The position numbers and the translations under genes are program-made. Below are positions 1 through 15,099 of a DNA stretch of 64,000 nt, piece by piece (positions within the stretch are counted from its first letter, which is position 1; each line of letters starts with the position of its first letter). Below the pieces are notes generated by a model. That model did no database searches. It was not told the origin of the DNA and saw only the letters and a program-made list of their open reading frames with translations. The stretch lies in NCBI RefSeq assembly GCF_004027225.2, contig NC_046360.1, positions 5,692,001-5,756,000 on the forward strand, in the 5' to 3' direction. The DNA comes from Strigops habroptila. Its lineage: Eukaryota; Chordata; Aves; Psittaciformes; Psittacidae.

Positions 1-3000
1 TTTATGTATTTATTTTCAAGCTGCAATCAGCAAGAGGTACATGTCAGCAAAAGGTAGAGGTCTAAATCTGGATACTGACATTCTAAGGAGCACCTATAAA
101 TTCACACCTTCATTCTGTTTTCCTTAAAACTATAAGTCACATTGGAGTCTACACCAGAATTTCATGCAGATCACAACCACCAATGTATTTATGACAGCTA
201 AACTTCTTCTGATTAGTGAGGTACAAATACCAACTTTGAAGATAAACTAATATAACTACAAAACCAAATTACAGTAATATCCCTTACATGACAGGGTCGT
301 GAAACTGTGTTTTGGAAATTAATCTGAAAGATGCTGTCATCGTGTCATATATTTTACAGTTTCTAATTATACATTAAAAATAATTCAGCAATTGAATTTG
401 ATCTTACATTGCAAATGACAAATGGACTGTGATTGAAGAATCAGTAGCCAAGTTACATGAAAGAGAATACCACTCAACATGGAAGGCAAAATGTCAACAA
501 TTATCAAGTTATCAGTCTGCTGAAGCAGTTCTTAAAATGTTGTGTTTGTAATGTAAGACACTTCAATAAATCCTTCACAAAACACATTTCAATCTTTCCT
601 CTTAAATTGAAAGGATTACCCTGACTTGCCTCTGCTTTTAATACATGCCCTTTTTCTTCTGCCTCTATCAGAGAAACATTCAGTATTAGTGAAATAATCA
701 GAAGCATTACAATGTATAATAATTATGCAGCTCTACACTCTGTGTGGGTGTGTGCATGTGTGCAGAGAAAGATATATTTAATACACATGCTAAGCAAGAC
801 AATAGATTTTATTTACTGGCTATAATTAATTTATTACAATTTATTACTGTCCTATTAAGTCTAAGTAGATAACAATAAGGCAAACCCTGGACTAGGAGCA
901 CTGTGGAAATGCCTCTCGATTTCTTATATTAAAAATACCACAGAGAACAAACTCCTCTTCATTGTGGTAATGCAATACAATAGTGAAGTGTCAGTCCAGG
1001 GACGTGGCACATTGTACTACCCACAGCTCAGAGAAATATTGCATGCCTACAGGCAATATATATATGTGTAATATATGGCACCTTTTTAAAACAAGAAAAA
1101 CTATGAAAATTTACTTCTGCCTGCATATTTTCACCAACAAGAAAAACTGCAGCCATTGTGGCACAGAAGTGGCACTGAAAAATAGCACTACATTATGTGC
1201 AAAAACCAATGTGATCTTTATAACCCTAAAAACAACGGGGTATTGCATTATCACTACTCCCAGAACCCCCCCATAATTGCTCCTAGATCTATAACAAAGA
1301 ACTGATCCGAAAGCCAAATCCCAAGGAAACACAAAATGCTATCTATATATCTTTTTTTCCCAGCACAACTGCATGGAGCTTCCAGGATGGTTCCTCGGTT
1401 TCCTACATCACTGGCCCATGCAGTTTGTAACATCTGACAGGGTCACAGTGCAGTCACTTGCTGCAGGCAACCACCTTTACAAATGATACATCTAAACACA
1501 CACTTTACTCTTCATACAGCCTTGAGAGTAGAAAAACCACCTCATGTGCTTTGCAATCTTACTTCATGTTTCACTTTTTCCACTGAAATAAAAACCCAGT
1601 ATTTATCACAATTCTACATTATCACCAAATCTTACCCAAATTAGCTGATTGACACAGCCACATGGCTAAGGTTACTGTGTATTATCTATGTTTGTTTTAA
1701 TTTTCTACTATTAAGTCAAGTATTATCCTCAATCCTTATTACAACTGATAATATGGAAATATTTTGATGATATTTGTCATACGATTTGAGAGTTCTGTGG
1801 TGTATAAAACAACCCCCAGTTTTTTACTATTTCTTCATATTTCAAAGTTACAAAACAACTTAATTAGCAAGATCATACCACCTCGTCCTTAATCTCATTA
1901 GGAAAGACTAATGGCTGCAGAATCAATTATTTCATAGAGCTTACTGCCTTAACACCATTAGCCTTTACATCACACAGGCTCTTTTTGAAATTTCAATTCA
2001 ATTGTGATTTCCTCCACTACTTTAATTACAACCCTTCATTAAGTTCCTTCTTTAATCAACTTTATAGCTCTGTCCATTCATTTCTAACTGTATATAAAAT
2101 AAGAAACAAAGAACAACTTGCAAAACTGTAAGGCCAGCACAAGCGCTTTCACACTATTTGGCTGGCCTTAACTTCTGCTCCAAGAATTGATAGTATTCTT
2201 TCCTTTAAAATACACATAATAAATTCATAACAAATACAAAGAACACCAAAATTTTAGCTAGGTTTCACAAAACCATGACTGACAAATATATGATTTTGCA
2301 GTTCCTGAAAAAACTAATGAATTAGGGATTTTATTCACATACTTTATTGTTAAGTGTTCTGTCAATTTTAAGAACCTGTAGCTTGGTCACTGTTTTCACA
2401 GCTGAGTTTAGATGGCAGGTCTGTTACCTATATACTGTGAGGATACACTGGGATTTTAGATCACGCTTTTCATCACACACTTAAGACATCCTGTCCGACA
2501 TGGAAAACACCAATCTATATAGAGGCAAGGAGTGTCAACGTAGAATAGGTGATGTATTATAGGAAGCTTTGCTGCTCGAGGTAAACTGATGTGAGAGGTG
2601 CAGCCAGGTTGGCAAAACTATTTTCAGGCTGTCTCCAAGTACAAATTTGCCCCAACAAATCTACTACATCTGAACCTGAAACAATCAGTAGGGGCCGTTT
2701 GGCAAGAAAAATAGTTGTAAGCTGTTCAGATACATTAAGCCTGCCTTTACTCCTATATGAGCCTCTATGCCTCTTAATAAAAGAGCTGTATCTATGCACA
2801 CAAATACTTGTATGAATTTCCACCAATGTTTCAATGAATACAGAAAGTCCATTGTATATTTCTGCACAATTTTTCTATCTGATAATTGAAACAGTAACTT
2901 TTCAGGGTATGCAGGTACCTGTTTTTCAGAATAGGTAATTTATTCTCCGAAGCACTAATTGAGATTTTCCAAATTCATGCTTTACTGTTATCATAAGTAG

Positions 3001-3082
3001 TTTGTGGTTTTTTCCAGAGCAAAGTCCTTTGCAATTTATGGCATTTTAGCCAGGAAATTAATATGCTACTTCCTTTGAAGTA

Positions 3083-3118
3083 GCCCTTTTCAACCATTCT
3101 GCCCTTTTCAATCATTCT
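3083..3118. repeat. Tandem duplication, 18 bp x 2
   Basis: Two adjacent copies, gcccttttcaaccattct and gcccttttcaatcattct, differ at one base. This is a recent-looking short tandem duplication in the left intron. Confidence 0.85.
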
Positions 3119-6100
3119 GCAGTGGGAAGATGTAGAAGTCATTCGGATTCATCTAATCCACTTTATAATATATTCTATACAGCTATGCATACATACTTGT
3201 CTTGGCAATTTTTTTTTGTTATTATTGAATCATTAAAGCCCTGATACACACATACACGTGTAAGTGCTTTTCATTAATGAATGAAAATATGTACCTTCCC
3301 TTTACACAGTTTGCAGTAAAATGCAATTCCAGTTCTTAAAAGGAGTTAATGTTTGAGCCACTGACTGATCCCATCATGTTGAAAAGATCCCAATGTGTAT
3401 CTTAAATGAACTTCTGTTCAACTGAATTCTAAACATCCCTTGAAGTTCAGATTGATTTGGCACTGTGTTTGCTTTTTTCTGCATCAGGTGGGAAGATTTA
3501 AACACAAAGTTTCCAAAACATATCAGCTTAAAGAATATTTCTCATTCCTAATGTTTCTGGCATTTCTAACCTATGACAGACATACTCTGAACATCATGCT
3601 GCTGTATATAAATCCTGACCTCAATCCTTTCACCAGGGAAGTCCAAATTTAATCTCATTTTTGCAGACCCTCTTATCTCTACAACATCTACACAAGGAGA
3701 TATATTCTTTTTTAACAAAGTACTGTTTCACATAAAAAGGCCAGTATCCTGATTCAAACAAAACCATTGTTCATACTTCTCAACTCAGACGTAGTTTTAA
3801 ATCCAGCTCTCTGGTGATAGTTGTAAACTCACTTCCCTTGAAGGCACATATGCAGCAAAAATCAGCCTTCCCTGCAAGGCAAAGCATTCTCTAAATGAGT
3901 ATCAGTGGAGCTGCTAGCTAAATAACCACTCTAATAAAGGTACTAACACACAAGCATTCTCATGGTGAGAAACACTCACTGGATTTAAAGAGAAGCATGT
4001 CAGTACAGAATTGCTCAATATCAACATCTAATACCATAATCTAATATCATAATTTAATATTTTAACAGCAAAGATCAATAATACTTTTGCAACAATGGTA
4101 CTATTTAAAGAAAAAAATTAAATACTCTCTATCAGCCTGCAAAATCTTTTTTATTTGGTGGGCATGTGACCAGAGACATGAAAGGCTCTGTCTCCTAAGA
4201 TGACAAACTTTCAAGTATTTGACACTTTTTAACTGGCTGTAAGGGAAAGGTCCTGCTTTTCAGTGACGTCCAGTGAAAGAGGAGATTGGAATGACCAGGA
4301 ATAGCCTCTGTCCTTTTGTTATCTCTAACCAGCTCTACCCACATCTTTTTTTTCCCCTCTCTCTCTCTCTCAAAGAAGAGAGCTAAAAGCTCATTTATGT
4401 CCCTTCCTTATCGCAGTGTTGTAGATAAGCACAGCCATATCCTCCCGATCATTAGATCCTACAACTTGGGAGCTATTTTTGCCATTTCTTTCTACTTTGC
4501 ACCACATACTGTGCCATTTTTTTTAACCTGCCTCCTGTCTCTCCAAATCTATGTGATTACCAAAACTTGTTTTCAGGCTCTCATCAGACTGCTTCTTGAT
4601 TAGGACAAAATCCTTGCCATCCCAGACACACAATTTGCCCTTTTCCATCTGTGAAGTAAGCAGCTATTACTGTACTCTTTGCCTGTAAATTACTTCTGAG
4701 TTTTCTGATGTGCTAAGCAGGAACCGATCTCTCAGGGAGGGCTATGAAACACCAAGTGTATTTGGAATAGCAAATTTTCCTATTGGTCTAAACACATTTC
4801 CACTTTTGCTTTGTTTGCTGAAATTCTTTTCCCATCATGATACAACAGAAATTGCTTGTCATTTCTTGATAAAGAGCCTAGATGGTTTTGTCCTTAAATC
4901 CTGTCTTTCAGACTCCGATACAACTTTGTAGTGACTTTTCTTTAAGATCTATTAGAATACATAAACCAAAAGTAAATTAGCAACAAAAATGAGAAATGCC
5001 AACATCCTTTCTGCATGCAAATTTCTTCTCTTAAATACAAAAAGTGAGACCAAGGGAATCCTCTTTCACTGAGCAAATTAACAAAAGGTCAGAAAGCTTG
5101 ATCTTTGTCACTGGTGTACTCTGTCTGAAAGCTGAACTGCCATTTAAATATTTATAAGGGAGAGCTGTAATTGCAGGCTGAGAGCTGTGAGAGAACTCTG
5201 CATGTACAGTACAGGAAACTGAAAATATTCATGACATGGGAGATATTCCACCAGAGGAAAATTTGAGTGAAGGAAAGGAGCACTAACGTGGCATTTTAAT
5301 CACTTCTGAATCAGAATACAAAAGGAGGTGACCTGAAACTTGTTACTTTTGGGGTCTGTCTGCAACACAGAAGAGAAATTTGAGCATTACTAGCCACTGA
5401 AAACTGGTTAAAAAATAGTTTAGAATGACCAGTAGTAGACAGAACCAAGTTTCATTTTTGTGAGTATTTTTGAATGATATAAAGAAAAATGGGAAGAGAA
5501 ACAGCTGCATACATGACATAGTTGAGAGCAAACCAAAACATTCTAGACCCTGCTGCATGTATTAACTGGGCTTGCTACTAGCAACAGAGCTATCTCCCAG
5601 CAGATTATGGGTTCTTGCTAGATAATCTCCCTTCCTGCCTGATTTTAGTGCCTTTAATTAAACTAAATTTGTACTTGTCCCTCTAGTTTGAAATCCAGTT
5701 CCAAGTAATTTATTCTATTTGGCACCATAAGAAAACCAAAATGCTCAGAGAATTTAGTCCATTTTTCCTACAAAAAACCCCCAGATGATACAAAAGAAGG
5801 TGACCAGCCTACAAAACACAAGCAAGATGCAATATGACCAAGGTCCATATTATGGACATAGCCTCTTGTTCAGAAAGTCTCCTCAGCAGCAAATTGCTGG
5901 ATATTGGAAGAATATGCACACAATATAAAACTATGCATTTGCCTTATTCTTACTTTTGTGCAAGCAGACTGCTGGTTACAGCTGAAGAAGGTATACTGAA
6001 CTAAGTGGACCTTTGTTCTGAGGTAATTTTATGTTCTTAGAATGAGATTGAAGGAAGAAGGCAATATTTTACCTATCTCTAAATAGATGATACCATCAGT

Positions 6101-9100
6101 GAACTCTTCTACTTCGGCAGATGCTAGCGCCAGAGCAGTTTTAATGTTAGGTTCCATGGGATAAGATCTGCATTTCACATGAATTACTATGCTCCTGACT
6201 GGCTCAGACTCTGGTGACAATACACTTACCCCACCCCCTATATCAAGATACCTTAACTGAGTTACAAAATCCATCTCAGTACTTGACATAGACAGGTCTT
6301 CCACGAGGTCTACCATCTTGAAGGAAACCCTCATGCATTTTTCGTGGAGAGTAATATGAAATGACTGGTGTATTGCCACTGCCCTCTTCTGGGTGAGACA
6401 AGAACGAGACCTTTGCTTCCTCCACCAGTTTGGGCTGCTAATGAAAAGTACTTTGGTAACTCTTGTCCCCTCTTTCACAGGATCAAGAACGAATAAGTAA
6501 AAAATGTTCGTCATCAGAGCACAAGAACGGGATTCAGGAGATGCAGATCTACTTCCTGGCTCCAAAGACTCAGCCTCTGCCCTTGGATAATTCATTCAGC
6601 CCCTTTGTAAAGAGGAAAAAAAATTGTTCAAGCCAAGCAGTTTGGGAATAAACTATATTACTGACATGGAACCATGGAATTACCATAGTGACAATGTACT
6701 ATACAGGTATCTCAGTAGGTAAAGGAACCCAGGCATGACACATGCATTGGAAAAAGTGATTCCTAATTTTCCATATCAGTAAAACCACTCACTGAAAGTG
6801 CTTGATTCCTTAAACCTCTGTTCAATGATCTTTCCAATCTTAGCCAGATTGAACAATTCCCATTATGACAGGAAATAGGAAACATTACTAAAAATGCTAA
6901 GTTTAGCTTGAGGGTAATTATACAGATTTAGCTTTGGATGAATGGTGATCTTGATTGTGAATAGGAGGATTGTTGTTCAGAGTTTTTAATAAATAAATTT
7001 AAAAATTAGAGCGCACTTGTCACTTGCAACTCAAAGTAAGAAAGAACAATAGGCTGTGCTGGAGGCTATCCAGGCATGCAATCGCAGCGCTGGAACAGAA
7101 ACATCCCATAGTCTACGTCACCAGAATGATTACCTAAAAACAGTTGACTGAAGAAAAACCACTTGAGCAGCAGCAGAATGCACACCCAGCCAATGCGAGA
7201 AAGAGTAAAAAAAAATTATTTCTTTTGATGTGATAACTGAACTCCCTGGCAAAGTGAATGACTCCCAAATGAATGTAACAAAATTTACCTAAAGCTTGGG
7301 TTTGTTTGGGGTTTTTTTAAATAATAATAATAAATATTAAAAAAATTTAAACCCTATAGCTACCACACAGCTGTGGTTGCATAGTTTATGTCAGCAGGTA
7401 TGGCATTAGAGGAGGCCTAGGATCTACTTCTACCTTACTTACCCTTCCTGTAACATGGGTAAGTGATATCTCTTCTGTTTCAAAAAGCGGAATCCCAGCC
7501 CCAAAGTTGTATTTAACAGTCAATAAACACAGGATCTGTAATAATGGGGTTACTCTTCCCTTATTTATCTAGTATGTGGTGCTTAAGTAACAGGAATCTG
7601 CACAATCACACACTGGTCGTGTTTGTGACAAACCTAGCTTAACCCTCCTCTCTTAAATAGGACATTTGGTAGATAAGATAGAACTTATGCTCTCCAGCAC
7701 ATGCAGCTATTACAACGAAAGGTGTGTGGGAGCTACAATCATACGGAATTGGTCTGCATTTCCACTCAGTTCAATTCCCACTTAAAGCCTTGACAGTGCA
7801 TTCAGAGTGTAACATTATCCTTACTGAAGGGTTCCAGCTCTGTATTACCTGGGGGAGAATACTAGCATCTTAGTGTCTCAGCCAATAAGCAGGGACTTGC
7901 ATTTGATTGGGATGATTATATGTACTTGTAAGGGCTAAAATATTGCCTCTGTATGACATTCCCCTCCAGAGTGTACCTCCACAATTATTTGTGGCCCTAT
8001 TTTCTAAAAGCCCAGTACAGTGTTGTCATGATACCTGCTTTCATTTAGGGTCCAAAACAGGAAAGCAATGCCAAACTGTAGATATTTAGCCACTTGAAAC
8101 ACGTATCATCCTTTGAAGATCTGTGTTTGTGTGTTCCCTGAAAAACACTTCCTTGAACATAGTGATCCCAGCTTTCAGAACCAGGGCCATCAGGTGCAAG
8201 AAGTCTTTGCACATTTCCACTTCGATTTTGGTACTATTTTCTGGTCCACACTGCATCTGAAGCCCAACAACTATGCAGGCCACCTTCCAGTGGTTTATAT
8301 TGCCATGACCAACAAGCCAACTGTTTTCCTAAGAAGCTGTCAAATTACATTAAGACACTGTTCCAGAGCAGTGAAGCCTTCAACAACTATACTAGTGCAA
8401 TTGCCAGACCAACAGTTTTTTCTATCAATGATCATCATCACTTTGTGCTCCCTCTTCACTTTTTGAAGCAGATATTCTGTCATGTTCGCACAAAAACACT
8501 TCCTCCATCAAACTGATAACTCTTCACAAGAACTAGTACTGGTGGGAGCTCCGCTGAGCAAACTTGTATTTACAAAAGCCTCTTAACACTTCTCAAATCC
8601 TTGACTTCATTTTACTCTTCTTTATGCATTCAATATTACATTGGTTTGCCCTTTCAGCTTAAAATATTCTCAATCACTCTTATTTTCTTAATGGCTCTTG
8701 CTGTAGCTGACATCAGTTCTCCAAAGCACTGCAGTCTTGAGGGCTCCCATATTTATAGCTACTGTGCCTAATTGCTCTGACTTTAATTAGTTAAACACCT
8801 AGCTGCAGAAATTTATCCTAAATTCAATGCAAGAGTCTGCTGTCAAAGTTTTTATGGTAAATTCAAAGCCACATCACTTTTGTACCTTCTGTTCATGAGG
8901 CCCTGATGCAAACGAGTCATGTGTTAGTGTCTTAGCTATAAAAAGCACTCCTAACTATATGTCTCAAACCCCAGAGTACCACATAACATGTCAATAAAAA
9001 CTATGCAAGAGCAAGAAATGTGATGACTGGGAAAAACACCAATCTGGCTATCTAGATTATTCTTTTTTTTGAACACTGAGATAAAAATTACAAGCATAAA

Positions 9101-11802
9101 CTGAGGTAAAGACACAAATGACATTTCCATACTAGCAGGTATTTCTTTGTCAAAGTATGAATATGAATTAATTTGCCTAATTTGCAAATTAGAAAAAGCT
9201 TATTTAGCATAACTCTGGATGATTTCTCTATTTTATTCATGCAGCAAACATGGACAACCTTTGTGTAACTGAAAACTGGTCTAAGAAATCACTCTTGTGA
9301 TAAATGTGCCCATAACTATTTTTCACAGACTATAAGGAAGCTCTGCATCAGCTGTTAACTCAAATCTGTGTAAATCACCTGACTAAAAAAAGTTTTTATG
9401 AAAACTGGGTATCCAGCAATGTTAAGTCTTCTAAAATACTTGTTTTAATTTAAAAATTCACATCACATATTAATACACTTCACATTCAGGTTTTATAAAA
9501 GTAGAAGGGATTCCATGGTCCACGTGTTAAGAGATGAACAACAGATCATGGCTGTCACAGCCTTCTCACCATTCAGCAAAGCACTGAAACCTCAATTATT
9601 AACAACATGTATGAACAAGCTACTGTATCATTCTGCAGAAGCCACACAGTAGCAAAAGTAATACCTATATTTTCCATGGGGCTGTTTGATTTGTATTTAT
9701 GTATGAGCCAGATGAATTTTTCCTTGATTTTCACACATGTAACTAATATTTTTCTTACTGGCACTATCCCTGAGTGATACTACCAGAAGTCTAAGGAGAA
9801 TCGGGCCTTTAAGCCCTAAGTATTACCAACATAAAATGTAAATCCTTTAAAAAGGATTTGAGGTGGCTTTTTATGAGAAAATGACAGTCCGGAAAACGTT
9901 CAACTCCCTTTGATATAAACAACAGGACAAGAATTAAAGATTCATCTCTGTAAAGAAATCTGAAACCCAAAGAAAAGCCAGAAGGCATCTGATAACAGCT
10001 GGTATCATTCAATAGCCAAACCATCTGAATTTGACATCCCTATTTTGGCAATAGCAAATGTACCATTTTGGCAGAAAACAGCATCTGCCCTCACTAGACA
10101 AACAGCATCCTGAACCTGTACTGTACAGTCCGTGATTATTGTATCCTCTCCTATCTGCAGTACTTCAACAACCTATGTGGTAAACAGCAGTACCACTGTT
10201 GTTGTCTGATCACATGGCATTAGGGCTCTGTTGATAATTATGAATGATTTCATGACCAAGTTTAAATGTATCTGCCAAAACAGAAATTGAACCTGCAGAG
10301 AGAAAGCATTTTTTTTTTCCAACGCAAGTCTTTGACATAAGCCTCGCTGGATCTGTGCCTACATATGCAGCCAAAAACATTAGCAAACAGACTAGCCCTA
10401 CAGCACAGCCACCTGAGCACTGCAGGCTTCCCCCTGTGTTCCAAAAACACTGCAGTCCACAGCTTTAGCTCTACAGGTGAATAATCTGTCATTCTGGCCA
10501 GGCACTAACGGGCTAATCAAAAGAGATTTTCAGCCTGTGGAGTATAAAATGGGACTGCTTTACTCAAAGATCAGAGAGAGATGTGTCAAGATCAGAGTCA
10601 AGCCTTCAGGACCTAAACACTACTTGGTGTAAGGAACACAACTGTTTTTTCAGATAGTAAGAATTTTGGACCATCTACATGGGAATTATGAATGATGCAT
10701 CAACATCTATCAGAAACAAACATTTTTCAAATTTATTCCAATTATAGAGATTCAAGGTGTTAAATAAAAAAAAAAAATCATCGCATTTTGATACAAACTT
10801 GACTATGTAAATCCTTATGGGAATATTTTATTTATTATTAGAGGTATATAAACACTCACACTTGATCTAGTTGTCTGGACCTTCTTACAGTCAATGGAAA
10901 AATGGGCACTTCTAAGATGTAATTTATCTCCACTCTAAGACAGATACTAAAAATAGAACACTTTCCTATTCCATCTAATTTTTATAACTTATTACTGAAG
11001 TCCCACACTGCCTGAGCACCAGTCATTCGTCATGGTCCCTCTTGATGGTGCTGTAACCAGTCCTTTCTCCAGCTAGACCTAAAGCAAATTTACCTTGGCC
11101 TCCCACTTGCTTTTCTTATGAGCCATTTAACAGACCACCTGAACCCCATATACACCCGTGCATACACCTTAATTTCACATGAAACTGTACCTGTAATAGC
11201 TGCTGACATTGGGCCTTTTCCAGGGGAGCTCTTTGAATAAAGGCAAGTTAAATAACTAAATTATCACAGGTCCAGAATAAAGCTCAGGAAGTGAGAATCA
11301 ATTTACTTTGACTTTCCTATTAAGTTATACGAAGATTAGTTAAAGGATTTTCTTTTTCTCCAGCCTCCATTTGCGTCCTGTATAAGCGAAAGGATAGAAT
11401 TGATGATATGCAGGTCACATCTATCTTCCTCTTTGATCCAGTTAATGAAATTGAGATTCATTGCAATTCTCTGCTTTCCATCGTTTAAGGAATGAGGTTA
11501 CTTTGAAGATTCCTTGAAGCTTACAGTATTTTTCCTCATAACTAGATTCTATTTCTCCTGGATATCTTATTTCTTTATCACTGCCAGTATAAGTTGTTAA
11601 TATTAATCTTCAGTCTAAAATAATCTAGACTGAGCTCCACAAACTTAAATTCTATCTTGAATTTCTATTGAAACTTTTATAGAAATTTTTTTGCTTTTTC
11701 TCTCTCTTACACAGGCATCATTTGTTTAACTCCTGATGCAAGCAGGGGGGTAGCATTTAAACTAGGACCTCATACATACTAAAATGGCTGAAAAGGAGTC
11801 TT

Positions 11803-11836
11803 CATCAAGTTAATGGTTCAACTGATTAACTTGATG
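11803..11836. repeat. Perfect 12-bp inverted repeat
   Basis: The arms catcaagttaat (11,803-11,814) and attaacttgatg (11,825-11,836) flank a 10-base loop. A second, smaller palindrome (cttgat gtta atcaag) overlaps the right arm, so alternative hairpins are possible. Confidence 0.8.
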
Positions 11837-13879
11837 TTAATCAAGTTGACAGTCCAGGACACTACCCTTTCTTTTCCAGAATACAAAATCCACAGTCACA
11901 TCATGACTGTACACGACATAAGGAGAAAGATGCTTCCTCTCTCCATGAGTTAGTGACATGAGCAAGATAACCAGGTCACATAACAGGAATAGCCAAAGCC
12001 CACAGCTGCTGCTAGCTGATGCGTGATCTGTGCAATTCCTCTGTAAAAGGTCTTCCTGGCTAGCACATTCCCAGCTGCCTGTTGCCCATGGACCTTCCTC
12101 TGCTTCATGGTGCCACTCATAACACACTCATGAATGCAGGGAGGAAGCAGCAGGTCAGGCTGACAAGATGCACTTCGCATATGACATCAGTGAAACACAC
12201 CATGTCATGCTGTAAACATCAGAGAAACAGCGATAGGTGAGAGAAAAGAATGAGGTTGAGTTAACTTGTGAAAGTCTCGCTTCTGCTGTGCCAGATTTGA
12301 GAGGTCTGTAAATAGGTTGTGAAAGCCCTTGTTTGGAGAGAGTTCTGGTATGTTAAAGGAAGCACCACACTATCCTTAAGTGAGCTGCTGAGCCTTGCAC
12401 TGCCATTTCCTTCCTGGAATAAGAAAACAATACAACCAGAGGAATCAGAGCACAATCTTTAGACCGACCTTCCACCTCCTCACCTTCCGCAGAGCAGATT
12501 GGTGCACATTCTGTTTTAATTCTGCATGAAAGCCATTAGCACAAAGACTGGAATACCTAACTCCAATTTAAAATAAACAAACAATACAACCACAACACAT
12601 CTCCCTGCATGTTCTGCTGGCAAGCTTAGATAAGCACACTACAGGGAAACTAAGAATGCTCCAGACAGTAAAGGTTACTATTGCTGTGGTATGGCTTGGT
12701 TTTGCATAGTGATTAGGCTCACTGCCAGCCTGATTCCTTCAATGTTTTAACTATCTGCGGCTTGAGTGATTACATTAATAAACTTCCAGTACAGACAGCA
12801 TGCTAAACTCTAGCCACCGTTCATGTAGGAAGAGAATGGAAGTCTTTAAATACACTTTCTCTTCTAAATAAAAAGGCAAATCGTGGCCTGATTTTCTCAG
12901 GAAGAACCATTCCATAGAAACCTCCGGCAACCTCTTCATTCTCAGCAGGATTTTTAGGACCAGGGTGATTCCCTATCAGCCAAAGAAGGATTTACTTTTT
13001 TTTTTTCTTCCTGTTTAATGTTGTAGCAGCAGATCTAACATTCCTACCCATTGCCCATCACAGGTCTACATATTTCAGATCCCAGTCACAGTATCCCTAC
13101 AAATCACAGTTTGAAGACTTTAAGGCCAAAAGCATACATACACCTGTACTATTCAAGCTAAGAGAGTAAATCATCAGCAATGACTTATAATCAGAGATTC
13201 ATCTAGCTCATCATAGGTCAGTCCAGAAATCTTCGGGTCAACTCCAAAATAAACAGAAGTGTAAGTGATCAGATTGATCTGCACACAATCCTAAGTGTAT
13301 CTTACAAACTAGTACATTATCACATAAGGATGGGGAGCAAATGAATCCTGTTATGTTACGAACAAGTAAGAATACTTTCACATTTGGATAAGAGGCAAAA
13401 CGTTTGCTAGCAACGCCAAGGGAGAATTGCAAGCAATGTATTACAAGCCATGTTGCTTCACCAATCACTCTGAACCAACAGAAAGGAATGCGTCTTCCAG
13501 CAACTGCAATAAATGCAGTTTACTTTTCTGCAATGGGAACAACTCCCTGATAGACCTAAATCTTGACTTCTGCCCCCACTGTATCCAGAAAGGATATAAA
13601 AGGAGTACTTGTAGAATGAGTCAGACATAGTTACTCTCTTCCTGCAGGGAACTACAAGCACCTGCTAAGAAGTCAATAGAAGTATCCGTGTCTTTTTCAC
13701 AAAACGTTGTTTCATCATCCCACCCTCCATGACTACCAGCTGTATACAGCACTATACAACTGCTGTATTTTTTTTGGTTGGTTGGTTTTAATTTCTGCAT
13801 CAGGAAATGAGTGAAAACTGAAAATGTTTCATATATACAGAAATCTACACATTCACCTGTAAGTTTACCCGGTGGAGCA

Positions 13880-14045
13880 GAGCTATGTGGGTGGAACATT
13901 CAGGTTTCTTTCTCAGCTCTGTCACTGACTCATTGCAGAAACTTGGAGAAATTGTGTGCCCTTCTAAACAAAATGGGGATAATAATCATTCTTAGCAAAC
14001 AGATGTGCAGTAAAACGTTGTTAATTAATGTCTGTTAAGTACTTC
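13880..14045 (+). repeat. MIR/CORE-SINE-like relic
   Basis: The sequence follows the MIR consensus in order. It has tcagctctgtcactgactc, then the diverged gcaaacttgg..gtgtgccc region, then aaaatggggataataat (about 13,971-13,987), then a tail with gttaagtacttcagaa. The diagnostic aaaatggggataataat block is intact. It is heavily diverged, as expected for an ancient amniote SINE, and lies within the long left intron. Confidence 0.75.
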
Positions 14046-15099
14046 AGAATCCCAAGATGAAAGAGAAAGGGTATCATATGAACCCATAAAACATACAATA
14101 ATCTATTATTAGCATTTAACAATAAGGAATAACATTTAACACTTCTTAACCATTAATCTTATGCTTGTAAAAGGCAAACTACCATCCTTCCTAAACAGAG
14201 CCAGTAGCCTGCAAAAGCTAGGGACTCTGCCTCCAAACCTTCCTTCACCTTACCGAGGTGGAATTATTTAAGCACTACCAATATCAAACAAAGCTGCCTG
14301 GATACAAACATGCAGGTACAAAACCAACTAGGAAACAAATAAGCCTGTTTTTCTGTATGCTTAATCATTTGCAACTTGATCTTCAGATTGGGCTCCAGCA
14401 GAACTACTCTGCAATCCTTCTGAAGACTGAAAAGATGGAAAGGTCAGCAGTAATCCATGATGACCAGTTCAGGTAACAGACATAAACCTAAAAGACTATG
14501 AAATAATGGCAGAAAGTAGATCATCTTTAACACAGAAAGCTTAGCATAAAGGTAGCCATTTATTAGCATGATCTTCTATCTTTATGGAGAAAAATTGAGT
14601 ATCTATTAATAACTCCTTCTACTTGAAGCAGATGCATGGGAGGCTGTCAGGAAATACTGTCTTCAAATCTGTGCCTGCTCTCTTTTCTCCCTTCACATGA
14701 CTATGGTCCATATGTTTATTTTGAGACATGTAATTTGTTTGGGTTTTTCAACTTTAATGAAGTTTTGCTGCTAACTTTAGAGAAACAACTCAAATTTTAT
14801 CTGCATAGTTGAATCAAAGTGGGCATTACATGCTACTTGGTTTAAAGAGCATTTTGTGTTGGAGGTTCCTTCAAACTGTTTGTTCCAGAATCAGGCCCAG
14901 ATCCCTTCTAAAACGGAGAATTTGCATGTATAAATTGACTGAAAGAAGGTTCCTCAACTCTTACTCTAATCAAAGGATCAAACCCGCTACTGCCATCAAC
15001 ATCCACCTAACCATCAATCCAGCTGATCCATTTCCTGAAAGCATCCTTAGAATATCTAGAAGTCTTGTCAAGGAAGTGGAAATCAAGACACATGTTACT

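Noticed and set aside
11090..11140. Possible minus-strand exon ending AAG|GTAAAT
   Set aside because: The frames are broken by stops or do not read as RIM-BP coiled coil; no acceptor at a sensible distance.
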